Of a stretch of DNA of 64,000 bases, positions 9,385-18,473 are shown piece after piece. The notes under the pieces are model-generated. The model was not told where the DNA came from and did no database searches. It saw only the letters and a list, made by a program, of their open reading frames with translations. The translations under genes and the position numbers were made by a program. How positions within the stretch are numbered: the first letter of the stretch is position 1; each line of letters opens with the position of its first letter. Source of the stretch: Acidobacteriota bacterium (GTDB lineage: Bacteria; Acidobacteriota; Vicinamibacteria; Vicinamibacterales; CAVVIG01); NCBI GenBank assembly GCA_016195265.1, contig JACPZW010000055.1, positions 62,001-126,000 on the forward strand, read 5' to 3'.

Positions 9385-9827
9385 AGAAGCCCGTCGCCAT
9401 CGGTTTGGGATTCCTGCTCGGGACGATCTGCGGTCTCGCGGCGCTGTCGGCGCACACGTCGCCGGGGTCCGCGCAAGACGCCGATCGTGCGCGTATCGAC
9501 GCCGGCAAGCGGCTCTTCGCCGAGACGTGTCAGAACGATCACTGCCACGGCGGGTCTGCGCGGAACATGGAAGATTGTTCGGGCTTCACGGCGGAGTACG
9601 TGAGGCGCGTCATCAACGAAGGTCTGCCTGACGCTGGGATGCAGGCGTTCAAGGATGTCTTCACGGCGGAACAGGTGGAGCAGCTCGTGGTCTACATCCT
9701 CTCGGTCTCCGCCGACCATCGCGAGAGCGCCTTCCGAACGGCGCCCCGGCTGGCGCCCGCACATGCCACGACGACCCACCGGCCGCTCGTCGTTGCCACG
9801 CTTCGGGCGTCCGGAGTCACTCGATGA
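9381..9827 (+). CDS. Small c-type cytochrome with CX4CH haem motif
   Basis: A 148-residue secreted protein. The signal peptide spans about 1-32 (MKKPVAIGLGFLLGTICGL to SAQ), then comes one haem-c domain. The haem-binding site is C50-QNDH-C55-H56: four residues between the cysteines instead of the usual two. A typical cytochrome c C-terminal helix follows (FTAEQVEQLVVYILSV). It lies between two PQQ dehydrogenases with 4-base ATGA overlaps on both sides, so it is almost certainly their periplasmic electron acceptor. The tail after residue 115 (rich in Arg, Thr, Pro and His) resembles nothing I know. Whether CX4CH is matured here depends on the cytochrome c assembly system, which is not in this window. 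Confidence 0.8.
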   Translation: MKKPVAIGLGFLLGTICGLAALSAHTSPGSAQDADRARIDAGKRLFAETCQNDHCHGGSARNMEDCSGFTAEYVRRVINEGLPDAGMQAFKDVFTAEQVEQLVVYILSVSADHRESAFRTAPRLAPAHATTTHRPLVVATLRASGVTR

Positions 9828-11500
9828 GAAAACGAGCGGCGTGGTGCGTGATGTGCGCGCTGATGGCGGGCGCGGGTGCGCTCGCCGCGCCGCAGATCAC
9901 GTCGTCGCGACTCGTCGACGCCGGAAGGGAGCCACAGAACTGGCTGACCTACTTCGGCAACTACGCGGCGTGGAGTTACAGCGCGCTCGATCAGATCACG
10001 CGCCGTAACGTCCGGCAGGTCGTTCCGGTCTGGGCGTTCTCGACCGGCGAACTCCGCGGCGGCCTGATGGCGACGCCGCTGGTGGCCGACGGCGTCATGT
10101 ACCTGATGGGTCCGCGCAACCGCGTGTTCGCGCTGGACGCTGCGACGGGGCGCCAGATCTGGAAGTACCTCTACCAGTTGCCCGACGGCCCCGTGCCCTA
10201 CCAGAACGGATCGCGCGGCGTGGCGCTCGGGTACGGGCTCGTCTACTTCGGCAGCCTCGACAACCACGTCGTCGCCCTCGATGCGAAGACCGGACGCGAG
10301 GCGTGGCAGATCGAAATCGAAGACGTGCGGCAGTGCGGGTGCAACGTGACGTCGGCGCCGCTGCTCGTCAAGGACAAGGTGATCGTCGGCGTCACCGCCG
10401 GAGATTCGGCCCATCGCGGCTATCTGAACGCGTACGACGCGAAAACCGGCAAACACGTGTGGCGCTTCTACACGATTCCTGGCGCCGGCGAGCCCGGCAA
10501 CGAGACGTGGGCCGGCGATTCGTGGAAGCTCGGCGGTGGCTCGACCTGGTTCACCGGGTCCTACGATCCCGAGCTCAATCTCGTCTACTGGGGCGTCGGC
10601 AATGCTTCGTCGGACTACTACGGCGAGGATCGGCACGGCGACAACCTCTATACCGCGTCGCTCATCGCCCTTGACGCCGATACGGGCACGCTGAAGTGGC
10701 ACTTTCAGGAAACGCCGCACGACGTCTACGACTACGACTCCAACGCGGAGCCGATGCTGCTCGACGTGATTGCCAACGGGCAGACGCGCAAGCTCGTTGT
10801 GCACGCCTCGAAGAACGGCTTCGCTTACGTGCTCGACCGCGTCACCGGCCAGTACGTCAACGGCTGGCCGTACGTCGAGGAGTTCAACTGGACCAGGGGT
10901 CTGGACAAGCGCGGCAAGCCGATCGATCAGGTCATTCCGCCCGCGGGCAAGCGGACCGAGATCTGCCCGGGCGGCGCCGGCGGGCGCAACTGGCAGCACG
11001 CGGCGTACAGCCCTCGCACGGGCTTCTACTACAACACGTCGTTCGAATTCTGCGAGACCATCGATCCGAAACGGCAGGAGGTCAAAGAGGGCGATCGCTG
11101 GATGGCGAGCGGCGGCAACGTGCGGCATCCCTCCGCCGTCGCCAAGCCGCACATCGATGCCTTCGACCCCGTGACGGGGAAGAAGGCGTGGACGTATCGG
11201 ACTAAGTACATGAATCTGTCGTGCCTGCTGGCGACCGGCGGCGATCTGCTGTTCGGCGGCGATCCCGACGGCGACGCGTGGGCGCTCGACGCGAGGACCG
11301 GCGAGCGGCTCTGGTCGTTCAACACCGGCGGCGGCATCAGCAGCGCGCCGATGGCCTACGCCGTCAACGGACGGCAGTACATCGCGATTGGTTCGGGCAT
11401 GGGGGCGCTGCACGGCAGCTACGTGCCGCGCTGGTGGCCGGATGCGCCGATTCCGCCGGCAGCATCGACGCTCTTCGTGTTCGCGCTGCCGAGCCCGTAA
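9824..11500 (+). CDS. PQQ-dependent dehydrogenase, methanol/ethanol family
   Basis: Full-length quinoprotein alcohol dehydrogenase, 558 residues. The signal peptide (MRKRAAWCVMCALMAGAGALAAPQ) is followed by a propeller with repeated A-x-D-A-x-T-G-x-x-x-W docking motifs (FALDAATGRQIWKY, VALDAKTGREAWQI, IALDADTGTLKWHF). HDVYDYDSNAEPMLLDV carries the family signature with the catalytic Asp region. A Cys pair in RQCGCNVTSAP is near the place where the vicinal disulfide of related enzymes lies, but is CxC rather than CC. It oxidises a primary alcohol or similar substrate in the periplasm and passes electrons to a cytochrome, presumably the one at 9381. An ATGA overlap indicates translational coupling. 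Confidence 0.88.
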   Translation: MRKRAAWCVMCALMAGAGALAAPQITSSRLVDAGREPQNWLTYFGNYAAWSYSALDQITRRNVRQVVPVWAFSTGELRGGLMATPLVADGVMYLMGPRNRVFALDAATGRQIWKYLYQLPDGPVPYQNGSRGVALGYGLVYFGSLDNHVVALDAKTGREAWQIEIEDVRQCGCNVTSAPLLVKDKVIVGVTAGDSAHRGYLNAYDAKTGKHVWRFYTIPGAGEPGNETWAGDSWKLGGGSTWFTGSYDPELNLVYWGVGNASSDYYGEDRHGDNLYTASLIALDADTGTLKWHFQETPHDVYDYDSNAEPMLLDVIANGQTRKLVVHASKNGFAYVLDRVTGQYVNGWPYVEEFNWTRGLDKRGKPIDQVIPPAGKRTEICPGGAGGRNWQHAAYSPRTGFYYNTSFEFCETIDPKRQEVKEGDRWMASGGNVRHPSAVAKPHIDAFDPVTGKKAWTYRTKYMNLSCLLATGGDLLFGGDPDGDAWALDARTGERLWSFNTGGGISSAPMAYAVNGRQYIAIGSGMGALHGSYVPRWWPDAPIPPAASTLFVFALPSP

Positions 11501-11538
11501 CAGGAGAACGAGGGTCGCTGCCTCATGGGAGCACAGAC

Positions 11539-12807
11539 ATGGACCTGAGCTTTATCGGCAAGCCCCACGAATGGGATCCGAGACGCTTGTACAGCCAGAC
11601 GGGTGCCGACTGGCAGCAGCGCGTCGATTTCGAGCGCTTGCGGAAAGAGCGGCTCGATCGCCTCCGCACGCAGATGAAGGCCGACGATCTGGGGGCGCTC
11701 GTGCTGTTTGCCGGTGCCAACATCCGCTACGCGACCGGATCGTACCAGGGCAACTGGAAGTACAACATCAACATCCGCTACGCCGTCGTTCCCGCGGAGG
11801 GCGAGCCGATCCTGTTCGAGACCGCCGGATCCGATCTGCAGTGCGCGAAAATCGATCTGCCGTGGATGGAGGACCGCATCCGCCCGGCCATCACCTGGCA
11901 GTGGGCCGAAGGCGCCGTGCCCTACATGGCCGGACGGATGGCGCAGAGCGTCGTGGACGTGCTGACGGAGCACGGCGTCCTGAAGGAGCGCATCGGCATC
12001 GACAACCTCGACATGCCGGCGTTCGAGGCGTTCCAGCAGGCCGGTCTCACGATCGTCAACGGCTGGCCGACGGTGTCGAGGGCGCGAACGGTCAAGACGC
12101 GCGACGAGATCGAGCTGTTGAAGCAGGCGTCGAGCATCGGCGACGCCGCGATGTGGAAGATCAAGTACGAGTGGCTCAAGCCGGGCGTGCGCGAGCGGGA
12201 GATCGAAGCCAAGGTGCACGAGTTCATGCTCGAGCGAGGCTGCGAAATCATCTACGACATCATCGTCGCCTCCGGCGGCAACACCAGCCCGTACCGGCGC
12301 TGGGCCACCGACAAGCTGATCCGCCAGGGGGATCTCGTCATCGTCGACATCAACGCGGTCGGGCCGTCGGGCTACTTCATCGACTTCGTGCGCTGCTTCA
12401 AGTGCGGCGGCGCGCAAGGCCTGAAGATGACCCAGAAGGAAATCGATCTCTATCGCGAGGTGTACGACTCGATGTACGCGGGGCTGGCGAAGCTGCGGCC
12501 CGGCAACACCACCGCCGACGTCGCCGCCGCGTTCCCCGAGTACGACGACGACAAGTACGGCACGGTCACGCTCCAGCAGTTCGCGCACAGCATCGGGATC
12601 ACGCTGTACGAAGGGATGTGGATGTCGCGGGCGTATTCGCTCAAGTATCCGGCCGAGATCAAGGAGAACATGTACTTCGCGATCGAGACGTTCGCCGGGC
12701 ATCCGAAACTCCAGCAGACGTGCCGGCTCGAGGAGAACGTGCTCGTGACCGCCGACGGTCCCGTGGTCTTCACGATGATGGAACACATGGCGGAGGCCAT
12801 GGCCTGA
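11539..12807 (+). CDS. M24 family metallopeptidase-like protein (Xaa-Pro peptidase/creatinase fold)
   Basis: A 422-residue pita-bread-fold protein of the M24B family. The N-terminal creatinase-like domain (about 1-170, with NIRYATGSYQGNWKYNINIRY) is followed by the catalytic domain with metal ligands Asp and Asp in VDINAVGPSGYFIDFVR, His in FAHSIGITLYEG, Glu in AIETFAG and Glu in LEENVLVT. The two Asp are 12 residues apart, one more than in aminopeptidase P. M24 relatives that are not peptidases include creatinase and the DMSP lyase DddP, which this N-terminal motif also recalls. I chose ATG 11539; an open frame extends upstream only as a shadow of the preceding gene. No signal peptide, so cytoplasmic. 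Its place beside dehydrogenases suggests a catabolic role. Confidence 0.8.
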   Translation: MDLSFIGKPHEWDPRRLYSQTGADWQQRVDFERLRKERLDRLRTQMKADDLGALVLFAGANIRYATGSYQGNWKYNINIRYAVVPAEGEPILFETAGSDLQCAKIDLPWMEDRIRPAITWQWAEGAVPYMAGRMAQSVVDVLTEHGVLKERIGIDNLDMPAFEAFQQAGLTIVNGWPTVSRARTVKTRDEIELLKQASSIGDAAMWKIKYEWLKPGVREREIEAKVHEFMLERGCEIIYDIIVASGGNTSPYRRWATDKLIRQGDLVIVDINAVGPSGYFIDFVRCFKCGGAQGLKMTQKEIDLYREVYDSMYAGLAKLRPGNTTADVAAAFPEYDDDKYGTVTLQQFAHSIGITLYEGMWMSRAYSLKYPAEIKENMYFAIETFAGHPKLQQTCRLEENVLVTADGPVVFTMMEHMAEAMA

Positions 12808-13811
12808 TGACGCCCGCCGAGCCGCCCCTCGTCGCCGTGACGGATTCGGTCTTTCCCAGCCTGGATGCGGCCGGGACCGTGCTCTCGGCGATTGGCGCGG
12901 AACTGCGCCTCGCCGACGGTTCGACGCCCGACGCGATCCTGCGCGCCGCCCGCTCGGCGGACGCCATCCTCGTCACGTACGCGAAGATCACGGCCGACAT
13001 CATCCAGCAGCTGACACGTTGCCGCATCGTCTCGCGGTTCGGCATCGGCGTGGACAACGTCGACCTGGCCGCCGCGACCGCGAAGGGGATCGTCGTCACG
13101 AAGGTGCCGGACTACTGCATCGACGAGGTGTCGGACCACGCCATGGCGCTGTTGCTGGCCGCCGTCCGCAAGATTCCGTTCTCCGACGCGCGCGTGCACG
13201 CGGGTGAATGGAAGATGCCATCGGTCGTGCCGATCCATCGGCTGCGGGGAACGACGCTCGGCCTCGTCGGGTTCGGGCGCATTCCGCAGCTGGTCGCTCC
13301 CAAGGCCCGGGCGTTCGGCATGCACGTTCTGGCGTCCGATCCGTTCGTCGCCGCGCCGGTGATGGAAGCGGCTGGCGTCGAACCGGTCACGTTCGACCAG
13401 CTGGTCGAGCGATCCGATTACATCTCCATCCACGCGCCGCTTACGCCGGAGACGCGCCACCTCTTCGACGCGGGCGTGCTCCGCCGCATGAAGCCGACCG
13501 CGTACCTCGTCAACACCGCGCGCGGGCCGCTGGTCGACGAGGCGGCGCTCGTCGAGGCGCTCACCGAGGGGCGCATCGCCGGCGCCGCGCTCGACGTCGT
13601 CGAGCAGGAGCCGCCTGCGTCCGGGTCGCCGCTGCTCACGTGCAGGAACCTGATCCTGACGCCTCACACCGGTTTCTACTCGGACGAATCGCTGGTCGAG
13701 CTGCAGACGAAGGCCGCCGAAGAAGTCGTGCGGGTGCTGGGAGGGCAGCCGCCTCGTAACCCGGTCAATCCCGAAGTTCTGAAGGCGATCAAAACCACCC
13801 ACGCGCGCTAG
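12807..13811 (+). CDS. D-2-hydroxyacid dehydrogenase (NAD-dependent, CtBP/SerA-like)
   Basis: A 334-residue oxidoreductase of the D-isomer 2-hydroxyacid dehydrogenase family. The NAD-binding Rossmann motif is GLVGFGRIPQ near residue 150. The catalytic Arg is in NTARGPLVDEAAL, the Glu in DVVEQEPP and the His in LTPHTGFYSDES. It interconverts a 2-keto acid and a D-2-hydroxy acid with NAD(H). The start overlaps the preceding stop by TGATG, so the two genes are co-translated. Without a serine-binding ACT domain it is not a typical biosynthetic SerA; hydroxypyruvate/glyoxylate reductase-like and CtBP-like functions remain possible. Confidence 0.85.
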   Translation: MTPAEPPLVAVTDSVFPSLDAAGTVLSAIGAELRLADGSTPDAILRAARSADAILVTYAKITADIIQQLTRCRIVSRFGIGVDNVDLAAATAKGIVVTKVPDYCIDEVSDHAMALLLAAVRKIPFSDARVHAGEWKMPSVVPIHRLRGTTLGLVGFGRIPQLVAPKARAFGMHVLASDPFVAAPVMEAAGVEPVTFDQLVERSDYISIHAPLTPETRHLFDAGVLRRMKPTAYLVNTARGPLVDEAALVEALTEGRIAGAALDVVEQEPPASGSPLLTCRNLILTPHTGFYSDESLVELQTKAAEEVVRVLGGQPPRNPVNPEVLKAIKTTHAR

Positions 13812-13825
13812 AGGAGACGCTCATC

Positions 13826-15058
13826 ATGTCGAAAGAACCGTGGAAGACGGACAAGTGGCACGTCAGCGCCTGGAACTTTGCGCCCGAGGTGCTGGCGCAG
13901 CTGCACTTCGCGAGGCAAATCAAAGTACACGACGTCACCCTGCGCGACGGCGAGCAGCAGACCGGCGTCATCTTCACGAAAGACGACAAGATCCGCATCG
14001 CCGAAGGTCTCGCCGCCGCGGGCGTGCACCGCATCGAAGCCGGCATGCCCGTCGTGTCGCCGAGCGATCAGGCGGCGATCAAAGAAATCGTCAGGCGGAA
14101 CCTCGGACCGCAGATCTTCGCCTTCTCGCGCTGCATGGTCGACGACGTGAAGCGCGCCGTCGACACCGGGGTGTCGGGCGTCGTGATGGAAGTCCCGTCG
14201 AGCGAGCACATCATCAAGAACGCCTATCAGTGGCCGCTCGAGAAAGCCATCCAGCTGTCCATCGAGTCGACCGCCTACGCGCACTCCCAGGGGCTCGAGG
14301 TCGTCTTCTTCCCGATCGACTTCTCGCGCGCGGAGATGAACTGGGTGCTCGACCTGATTACGCGCGTCGCGCGCGAGGGCCACATGGACGGGCTCGCGCT
14401 CGTCGATACCTTCGGCGTCCTCTCGCCTCATGCCATGCAGTACTTCGTCCGTCAGGTGAAGGCCCGGATCAGCACGCGACTCGAAGCGCATTTCCACATG
14501 GACGTCGGCATGGGCGTCGCCAATACGATCATGGCGCTGGCGGAGGGCGTGGAGGTGATGCACACGACGGTGCTCGGCATCGGCGAACGGGCGGGCAACA
14601 CGCCGATGGAGGAGACGGCGATGGCGCTGCTCACGCTGTACGGCGTCGACACCGGGCTGAACTACGCCAGGTTCTTCGAGCTGGCGCACCTGGTCGCCGA
14701 GCTGTCGCAGACGCCGATTCTCCCGAACCGGCCCGTTGTGGGCGATCAGCTGTTCCACATCGAGTCGGGGATCATCGCGAGCTGGTTCCAGAACTGCGGC
14801 GCCGACAACCCGACCGAGCTTTTCCCGTACCGCTGGGACGTCGTGGGGCAGCGGCCCGCGCAGATTGTCTACGGCAAGGGCAGCGGCATCGACTCGATCA
14901 AGGGCGCGCTGCAGCGCCTCGGCCTGGCCTTCACCGAAGAGGAGGCGATGAAGGTGCTGGCGGCGATCAAGCTGTTCTCGCTCGAGCGGAAGCGGCTGTT
15001 GACGCCGGACGAGTTCAAGAAGGTCGCGACGGACACCCTGGCGAAGGTCGGCGCGTAG
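13826..15058 (+). CDS. HMGL/LeuA-like pyruvate carboxyltransferase-family enzyme
   Basis: TIM-barrel enzyme of the DRE metallolyase group (isopropylmalate synthase, homocitrate synthase, HMG-CoA lyase), 410 residues. The signature is HDVTLRDGEQQTGV near residue 32, followed by AGVHRIEAGMP. The metal site HxH is in EAHFHMDVGMG, where the usual HxHND reads HFHMD. GIGERAGNTPMEE is the conserved loop. The C-terminal LeuA allosteric domain is absent, so it is not a normal leucine-biosynthesis LeuA. It performs either an acyl-CoA condensation or a retro-aldol cleavage. Genes on both sides point to degradation of an organic acid. It starts 14 bp after the hydroxyacid dehydrogenase with a GAGGAGA Shine-Dalgarno. 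Confidence 0.8.
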   Translation: MSKEPWKTDKWHVSAWNFAPEVLAQLHFARQIKVHDVTLRDGEQQTGVIFTKDDKIRIAEGLAAAGVHRIEAGMPVVSPSDQAAIKEIVRRNLGPQIFAFSRCMVDDVKRAVDTGVSGVVMEVPSSEHIIKNAYQWPLEKAIQLSIESTAYAHSQGLEVVFFPIDFSRAEMNWVLDLITRVAREGHMDGLALVDTFGVLSPHAMQYFVRQVKARISTRLEAHFHMDVGMGVANTIMALAEGVEVMHTTVLGIGERAGNTPMEETAMALLTLYGVDTGLNYARFFELAHLVAELSQTPILPNRPVVGDQLFHIESGIIASWFQNCGADNPTELFPYRWDVVGQRPAQIVYGKGSGIDSIKGALQRLGLAFTEEEAMKVLAAIKLFSLERKRLLTPDEFKKVATDTLAKVGA

Positions 15059-15124
15059 CGCTGAAGCCGCCAATGGCCCCCCCGTCCGGATCGGTGGCGG
15101 CCGCTCGACAGGAGACGTCCTCCG

Positions 15125-16141
15125 ATGAGAGCGATGGTGCTGAGGGCCGCCGGCGATCTGGCGGCGGCCGATGTCGAGACGCCGGCGCCGGGCCCGGACG
15201 AAGTCCTCGTCCGGGTTCGGTACAGCGCAATCTGCGGAACGGATCTCAAGATCTTCACCGGCGCCATCCCGGTCGGCTACCCGCTCATCATGGGTCACGA
15301 GATGAGCGGGGAGATCGCCGACGGCCACGGCGGCGACTCCCTGAAACGCGGCGACCGTGTCGTCGTCGACCCGGTGTTGTACTGCGGCGACTGCGTCAAC
15401 TGCCGGGCGGGACAGACCAATCTGTGTCCCAACGGCGCGCTCGTCGGGCGCGACGCCAACGGCGGATTCGCTGACTACGTCGTCGTTCCACGAACCCATG
15501 TGTTCCGTATTCCGGAGGCGATCGAATACCGCGTCGCTCCGGCGATCCAGGTGTTGACGACCTGTGTGCACGCGCAGCGGCGCGCCGACATCTTTCCCGG
15601 ACAGTCGGTCGTCGTCCTGGGCCTGGGCGTGACGGGCCAGCTTCACGCGCAGCTCGCCAGGGCACGCGGCGCGTACCCGGTGATCGGCGTCAGCCGGAGC
15701 GCGTGGAAGCGCACGCTGGCCGAAGACCTCGGCGCCGACATGACGATGCCGGCCGGCGACGCCGCGGTCCGCCGTGTCCGTGAGGCCACCGGCGGCCGCG
15801 GGCCGGACGTCGTGATCGAGACGACCGGCGTCGTGCGGTCGATCGCCGACGCGATGGCGGTGGCTCGACTCGGCGGAACCATGCTCCTGTTCGGCATCAC
15901 CACGGTCTCCGACGGCGCCCTGCCGTTCTACCAGCTGTATTTCAAGGAACTGAACGTCGTCAACGCGCGTGCCGCGAAGAGCGAGGACTTTCCCGATTCC
16001 ATCGACCTCGTGGCGCGCGGCGTCGTCAAGTTGCTGCCGCTGGTCACGCAGGTGATGCCGCTGTCCGAGCTCGCGCCGGCGATCGACATGCTCAGGACCG
16101 ACGTCGATGGGCGAATGAAGATCATCCTGGAGCACCTGTGA
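15125..16141 (+). CDS. Zinc-dependent alcohol dehydrogenase (MDR superfamily)
   Basis: A 338-residue medium-chain dehydrogenase. The N-terminal GroES-like domain has the catalytic zinc ligands Cys (SAICGTDLK) and His-Glu (GHEMSG). The structural zinc loop is nearly complete (CGDCVNCRAGQTNLC, four cysteines). The Rossmann segment is VVVLGLGVTGQLHAQLA. It oxidises a secondary alcohol or polyol with NAD(P), like threonine or sorbitol dehydrogenases. It starts 66 bp after the previous gene with a GGAGA Shine-Dalgarno, and its stop overlaps the GTG of the MFS gene. A GCCGCCA/TGGCGGC inverted repeat lies in the 66-bp gap; it lacks a T tract and may be only an RNA hairpin. Confidence 0.88.
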   Translation: MRAMVLRAAGDLAAADVETPAPGPDEVLVRVRYSAICGTDLKIFTGAIPVGYPLIMGHEMSGEIADGHGGDSLKRGDRVVVDPVLYCGDCVNCRAGQTNLCPNGALVGRDANGGFADYVVVPRTHVFRIPEAIEYRVAPAIQVLTTCVHAQRRADIFPGQSVVVLGLGVTGQLHAQLARARGAYPVIGVSRSAWKRTLAEDLGADMTMPAGDAAVRRVREATGGRGPDVVIETTGVVRSIADAMAVARLGGTMLLFGITTVSDGALPFYQLYFKELNVVNARAAKSEDFPDSIDLVARGVVKLLPLVTQVMPLSELAPAIDMLRTDVDGRMKIILEHL

Positions 16142-17367
16142 CGAACGGCGTCGCGGAACCGGGGAGCGCTGCGCTCGAACCGGCCGGCAGCCCGAGCGTG
16201 GCCATCGTGATGTACTCGGTGATGCTGCTGTCGTACGCGCTCATGGCGGCCAACCGGTTCCTGCTGCCGACCGTGGCGACCAACGTCCGCCAGGAGTTCG
16301 GCTTCACGCTGGCCCGGTCGGGCCTCCTCACGACCATCTTCACGGTCGGTCTCGGGCTGGGCGGGCTGCCGACCGGGTATCTGCTGGCGCGTTTCACGCG
16401 CAAGACCGTGTTGTTGGGCGGCATCGCGATCTTCTCGTCCGCCGTGGCCCTGACCACGCTGGCCACCGGCTTCTGGACGCTCCTGCTGTGTCTCGCCGTC
16501 ATGGGGATCGGCATGGCGATGGAGGCGACGGTCATGTTCGCCCTCGCGGCGAGCTACTTCTACCGCAACCGCGCGGCCGCGATCGGATCGGTGAACTTCT
16601 GCTACGGCCTTGGCGGCATCGTGGCGCCGCTGGTCGCGAGCTGGCTGTTGAAGACGTACGGCAACTGGCGCAGTCCGATGATGGTGTTCGGGCTCGCCGG
16701 CTTCATGATGGTGGTCCTCATTGCGCTCGTCGTACGACACTGGTTCAGCGAGACCAGGCGCGCCACGGGGGCGCGCGCGGCCGCCGGCGGCGCCCCATCG
16801 CTGATGAACAGGAACACGATCCTGCTCACGATCATCAGCCTGATTTACGGTCTCGTTCTGTACGGCTTTCTCGGGATGTACCCGACGTTCCTGCGGGACG
16901 CGCTGAAGTTCACGCCCACGACCGCGGGATCGGTCTACAGCTTCTTCGGCGTCGGCGCGCTCCTGTCGATTCTCGGCGGGTGGCTGGGCGACAGGCTCTC
17001 GCCCAAGGTCGTGCTGACCACGGCGTTTCTTACCACGGCTCTGCTCGGGTACGGGTTCGTGCACGCGGGCGACTCGGCCGCGCTGCAGCGGACCCTGACG
17101 TTCGCGTACGGCGTGGTCGGGAGCGCGGTGCTCTACGTCAATCTCGCCGGCTATCACGTCAAGGCGGTCGAGAGCGGCCTCGCGAGCCGCGGCTCCGGGA
17201 TGTTCGTGACGAGCCTCTACACATCCAGTGCGGCGGCCGGCTACTTCATGGGCTGGCTGGCCAACCAGGGTGGATGGGCGACGGCGTTCGGAATCCAGAT
17301 CTCGTCGTTCTCGATCGTCGCCGCCGTCCTGGCCCTTGCGCTGCGGCCGAACGAGATGGCGTCGTAG
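16138..17367 (+). CDS. MFS transporter
   Basis: Major facilitator superfamily permease, 409 residues with about 12 hydrophobic helices. The cytoplasmic loop after helix 2 reads GYLLARFTRKTVLLGG and is repeated at half-length as GGWLGDRLSPKVVLTT, the typical MFS internal duplication. It starts at GTG 16138 inside the stop of the alcohol dehydrogenase (GTGA overlap), so it is translationally coupled. It probably imports the substrate of the surrounding catabolic enzymes, as anion:cation or metabolite:proton symporters do in similar clusters. Substrate not deducible. Confidence 0.87.
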   Translation: MTNGVAEPGSAALEPAGSPSVAIVMYSVMLLSYALMAANRFLLPTVATNVRQEFGFTLARSGLLTTIFTVGLGLGGLPTGYLLARFTRKTVLLGGIAIFSSAVALTTLATGFWTLLLCLAVMGIGMAMEATVMFALAASYFYRNRAAAIGSVNFCYGLGGIVAPLVASWLLKTYGNWRSPMMVFGLAGFMMVVLIALVVRHWFSETRRATGARAAAGGAPSLMNRNTILLTIISLIYGLVLYGFLGMYPTFLRDALKFTPTTAGSVYSFFGVGALLSILGGWLGDRLSPKVVLTTAFLTTALLGYGFVHAGDSAALQRTLTFAYGVVGSAVLYVNLAGYHVKAVESGLASRGSGMFVTSLYTSSAAAGYFMGWLANQGGWATAFGIQISSFSIVAAVLALALRPNEMAS

Positions 17368-17379
17368 ATGGAGAGGCTG

Positions 17380-18453
17380 ATGACGAAAGAGGGGCACGGC
17401 TTGAGCAGACGCGACCTGCTGTGCGCGGGCTCGGCGGCAGCGACGGGACTGTTGTGGGCGGGTCTGCCGGAGTTGGGCGCGCGAGTCGACGCGCAGGGCG
17501 GACGAAAGCCTCTCGCCATCGACGTGCACGCCCACCTGTTTCCGGAGCGGTACCTCGATCTCGTGCAGGGTTTCGGGAAGACCGACACCGGGACGCAGCG
17601 CGACCGCAAGGCGGGCATCGCGCCCGGCGAGATGCCCGCGCGCTTCGCGTTGATGGACGCCGCCCGCGTCGACATGCAGATTCTGTCGGTCTCGCCGCAG
17701 GTCCCGCATTTCGAGCACAAGGGAAACGCCGTCACGGCGGCGAAGATGGCGAACGACATGCTCGCGGATGCCGCTCACCGGTGGCCGACGCGGTTCAGGT
17801 TCTTCGCCGCGCTGCCGATGCCGCACGTCGATGAGGCGCTGAAGGAGATGGAGCGCGCGTTCGGGCTGGGCGCGGTCGGTGTCGGCCTGTCAACTGTGGT
17901 ACTGGACCGGTCGATCGCCGACGCCTCGTTCATACCGGTCTACGAGGAAATGAACCGGCGTGCGACCGTGCTGTTTCTCCACCCCGCGGGAAACGCGATC
18001 TTCTCGAAACTGATCGCCGACTACCACCTGACCTGGATGATCGGAGCGCCCGCCGAAGACTCGGTGGCGGCCCTCCATCTCATTCAGCAGGGCATTCCGA
18101 CGAAGTTTCCGAATCTGAAGATCATCAACTCCCACCTCGGCGGCGCGCTCCCGGTGCTGCTCAAGAGACTGGACAGCATCACGACGTGGGAGTACCCGCC
18201 GATGCCGGAGAGGCCGAGCCTCGCCCTGCGCCGGATGTACTACGACACGGTCGACTACGGCGACGTGCCGGCGCTGCACGCGTCGATTGCGGCCTTCGGC
18301 CTCGACAAGATGGTCCTGGGCTCCGATTTTCCGTACGAGACCGGCGAGCTGTACACGCTGTCCGCGAACTACATCCGTCAGGCAGGCCTGCAGCCCGATG
18401 ACACGGCGGCGATTCTCGGCGGCAACGCGGAGAAGATGCTGCGTCTTTCCTGA
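17380..18453 (+). CDS. Amidohydrolase (ACMSD-like), Tat-exported, second copy
   Basis: Amidohydrolase-2 family enzyme, 357 residues from ATG 17380. This start is preferred because GGAGAGG stands 5-6 bases upstream; an earlier in-frame ATG at 17368 directly abuts the MFS stop. A Tat signal is present (LSRRDLLCAGSAAATG, ending ARVDAQG). Metal-site segments are IDVHAHLFPERYLD, LFLHPAGN, INSHLGGALPVLL and LGSDFPYETGEL. Together with 6036-7085 it makes two exported ACMSD-like enzymes in one block. They may decarboxylate or hydrolyse an aromatic or cyclic compound in the periplasm. Confidence 0.83.
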   Translation: MTKEGHGLSRRDLLCAGSAAATGLLWAGLPELGARVDAQGGRKPLAIDVHAHLFPERYLDLVQGFGKTDTGTQRDRKAGIAPGEMPARFALMDAARVDMQILSVSPQVPHFEHKGNAVTAAKMANDMLADAAHRWPTRFRFFAALPMPHVDEALKEMERAFGLGAVGVGLSTVVLDRSIADASFIPVYEEMNRRATVLFLHPAGNAIFSKLIADYHLTWMIGAPAEDSVAALHLIQQGIPTKFPNLKIINSHLGGALPVLLKRLDSITTWEYPPMPERPSLALRRMYYDTVDYGDVPALHASIAAFGLDKMVLGSDFPYETGELYTLSANYIRQAGLQPDDTAAILGGNAEKMLRLS

Positions 18454-18473
18454 CGTCCGCGAGGAGGAGACAC

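Noticed and set aside
15060-15105. Inverted repeat GCCGCCA/TGGCGGC as a terminator inside the catabolic operon
   Set aside because: No T tract and a long loop; the flanking genes appear co-transcribed.
15928-17826. 632-codon minus-strand frame opposite the MFS gene
   Set aside because: Low-complexity Arg/Gln/Glu/His translation without motifs; the plus strand has an intact MFS transporter and neighbours with start-stop overlaps.
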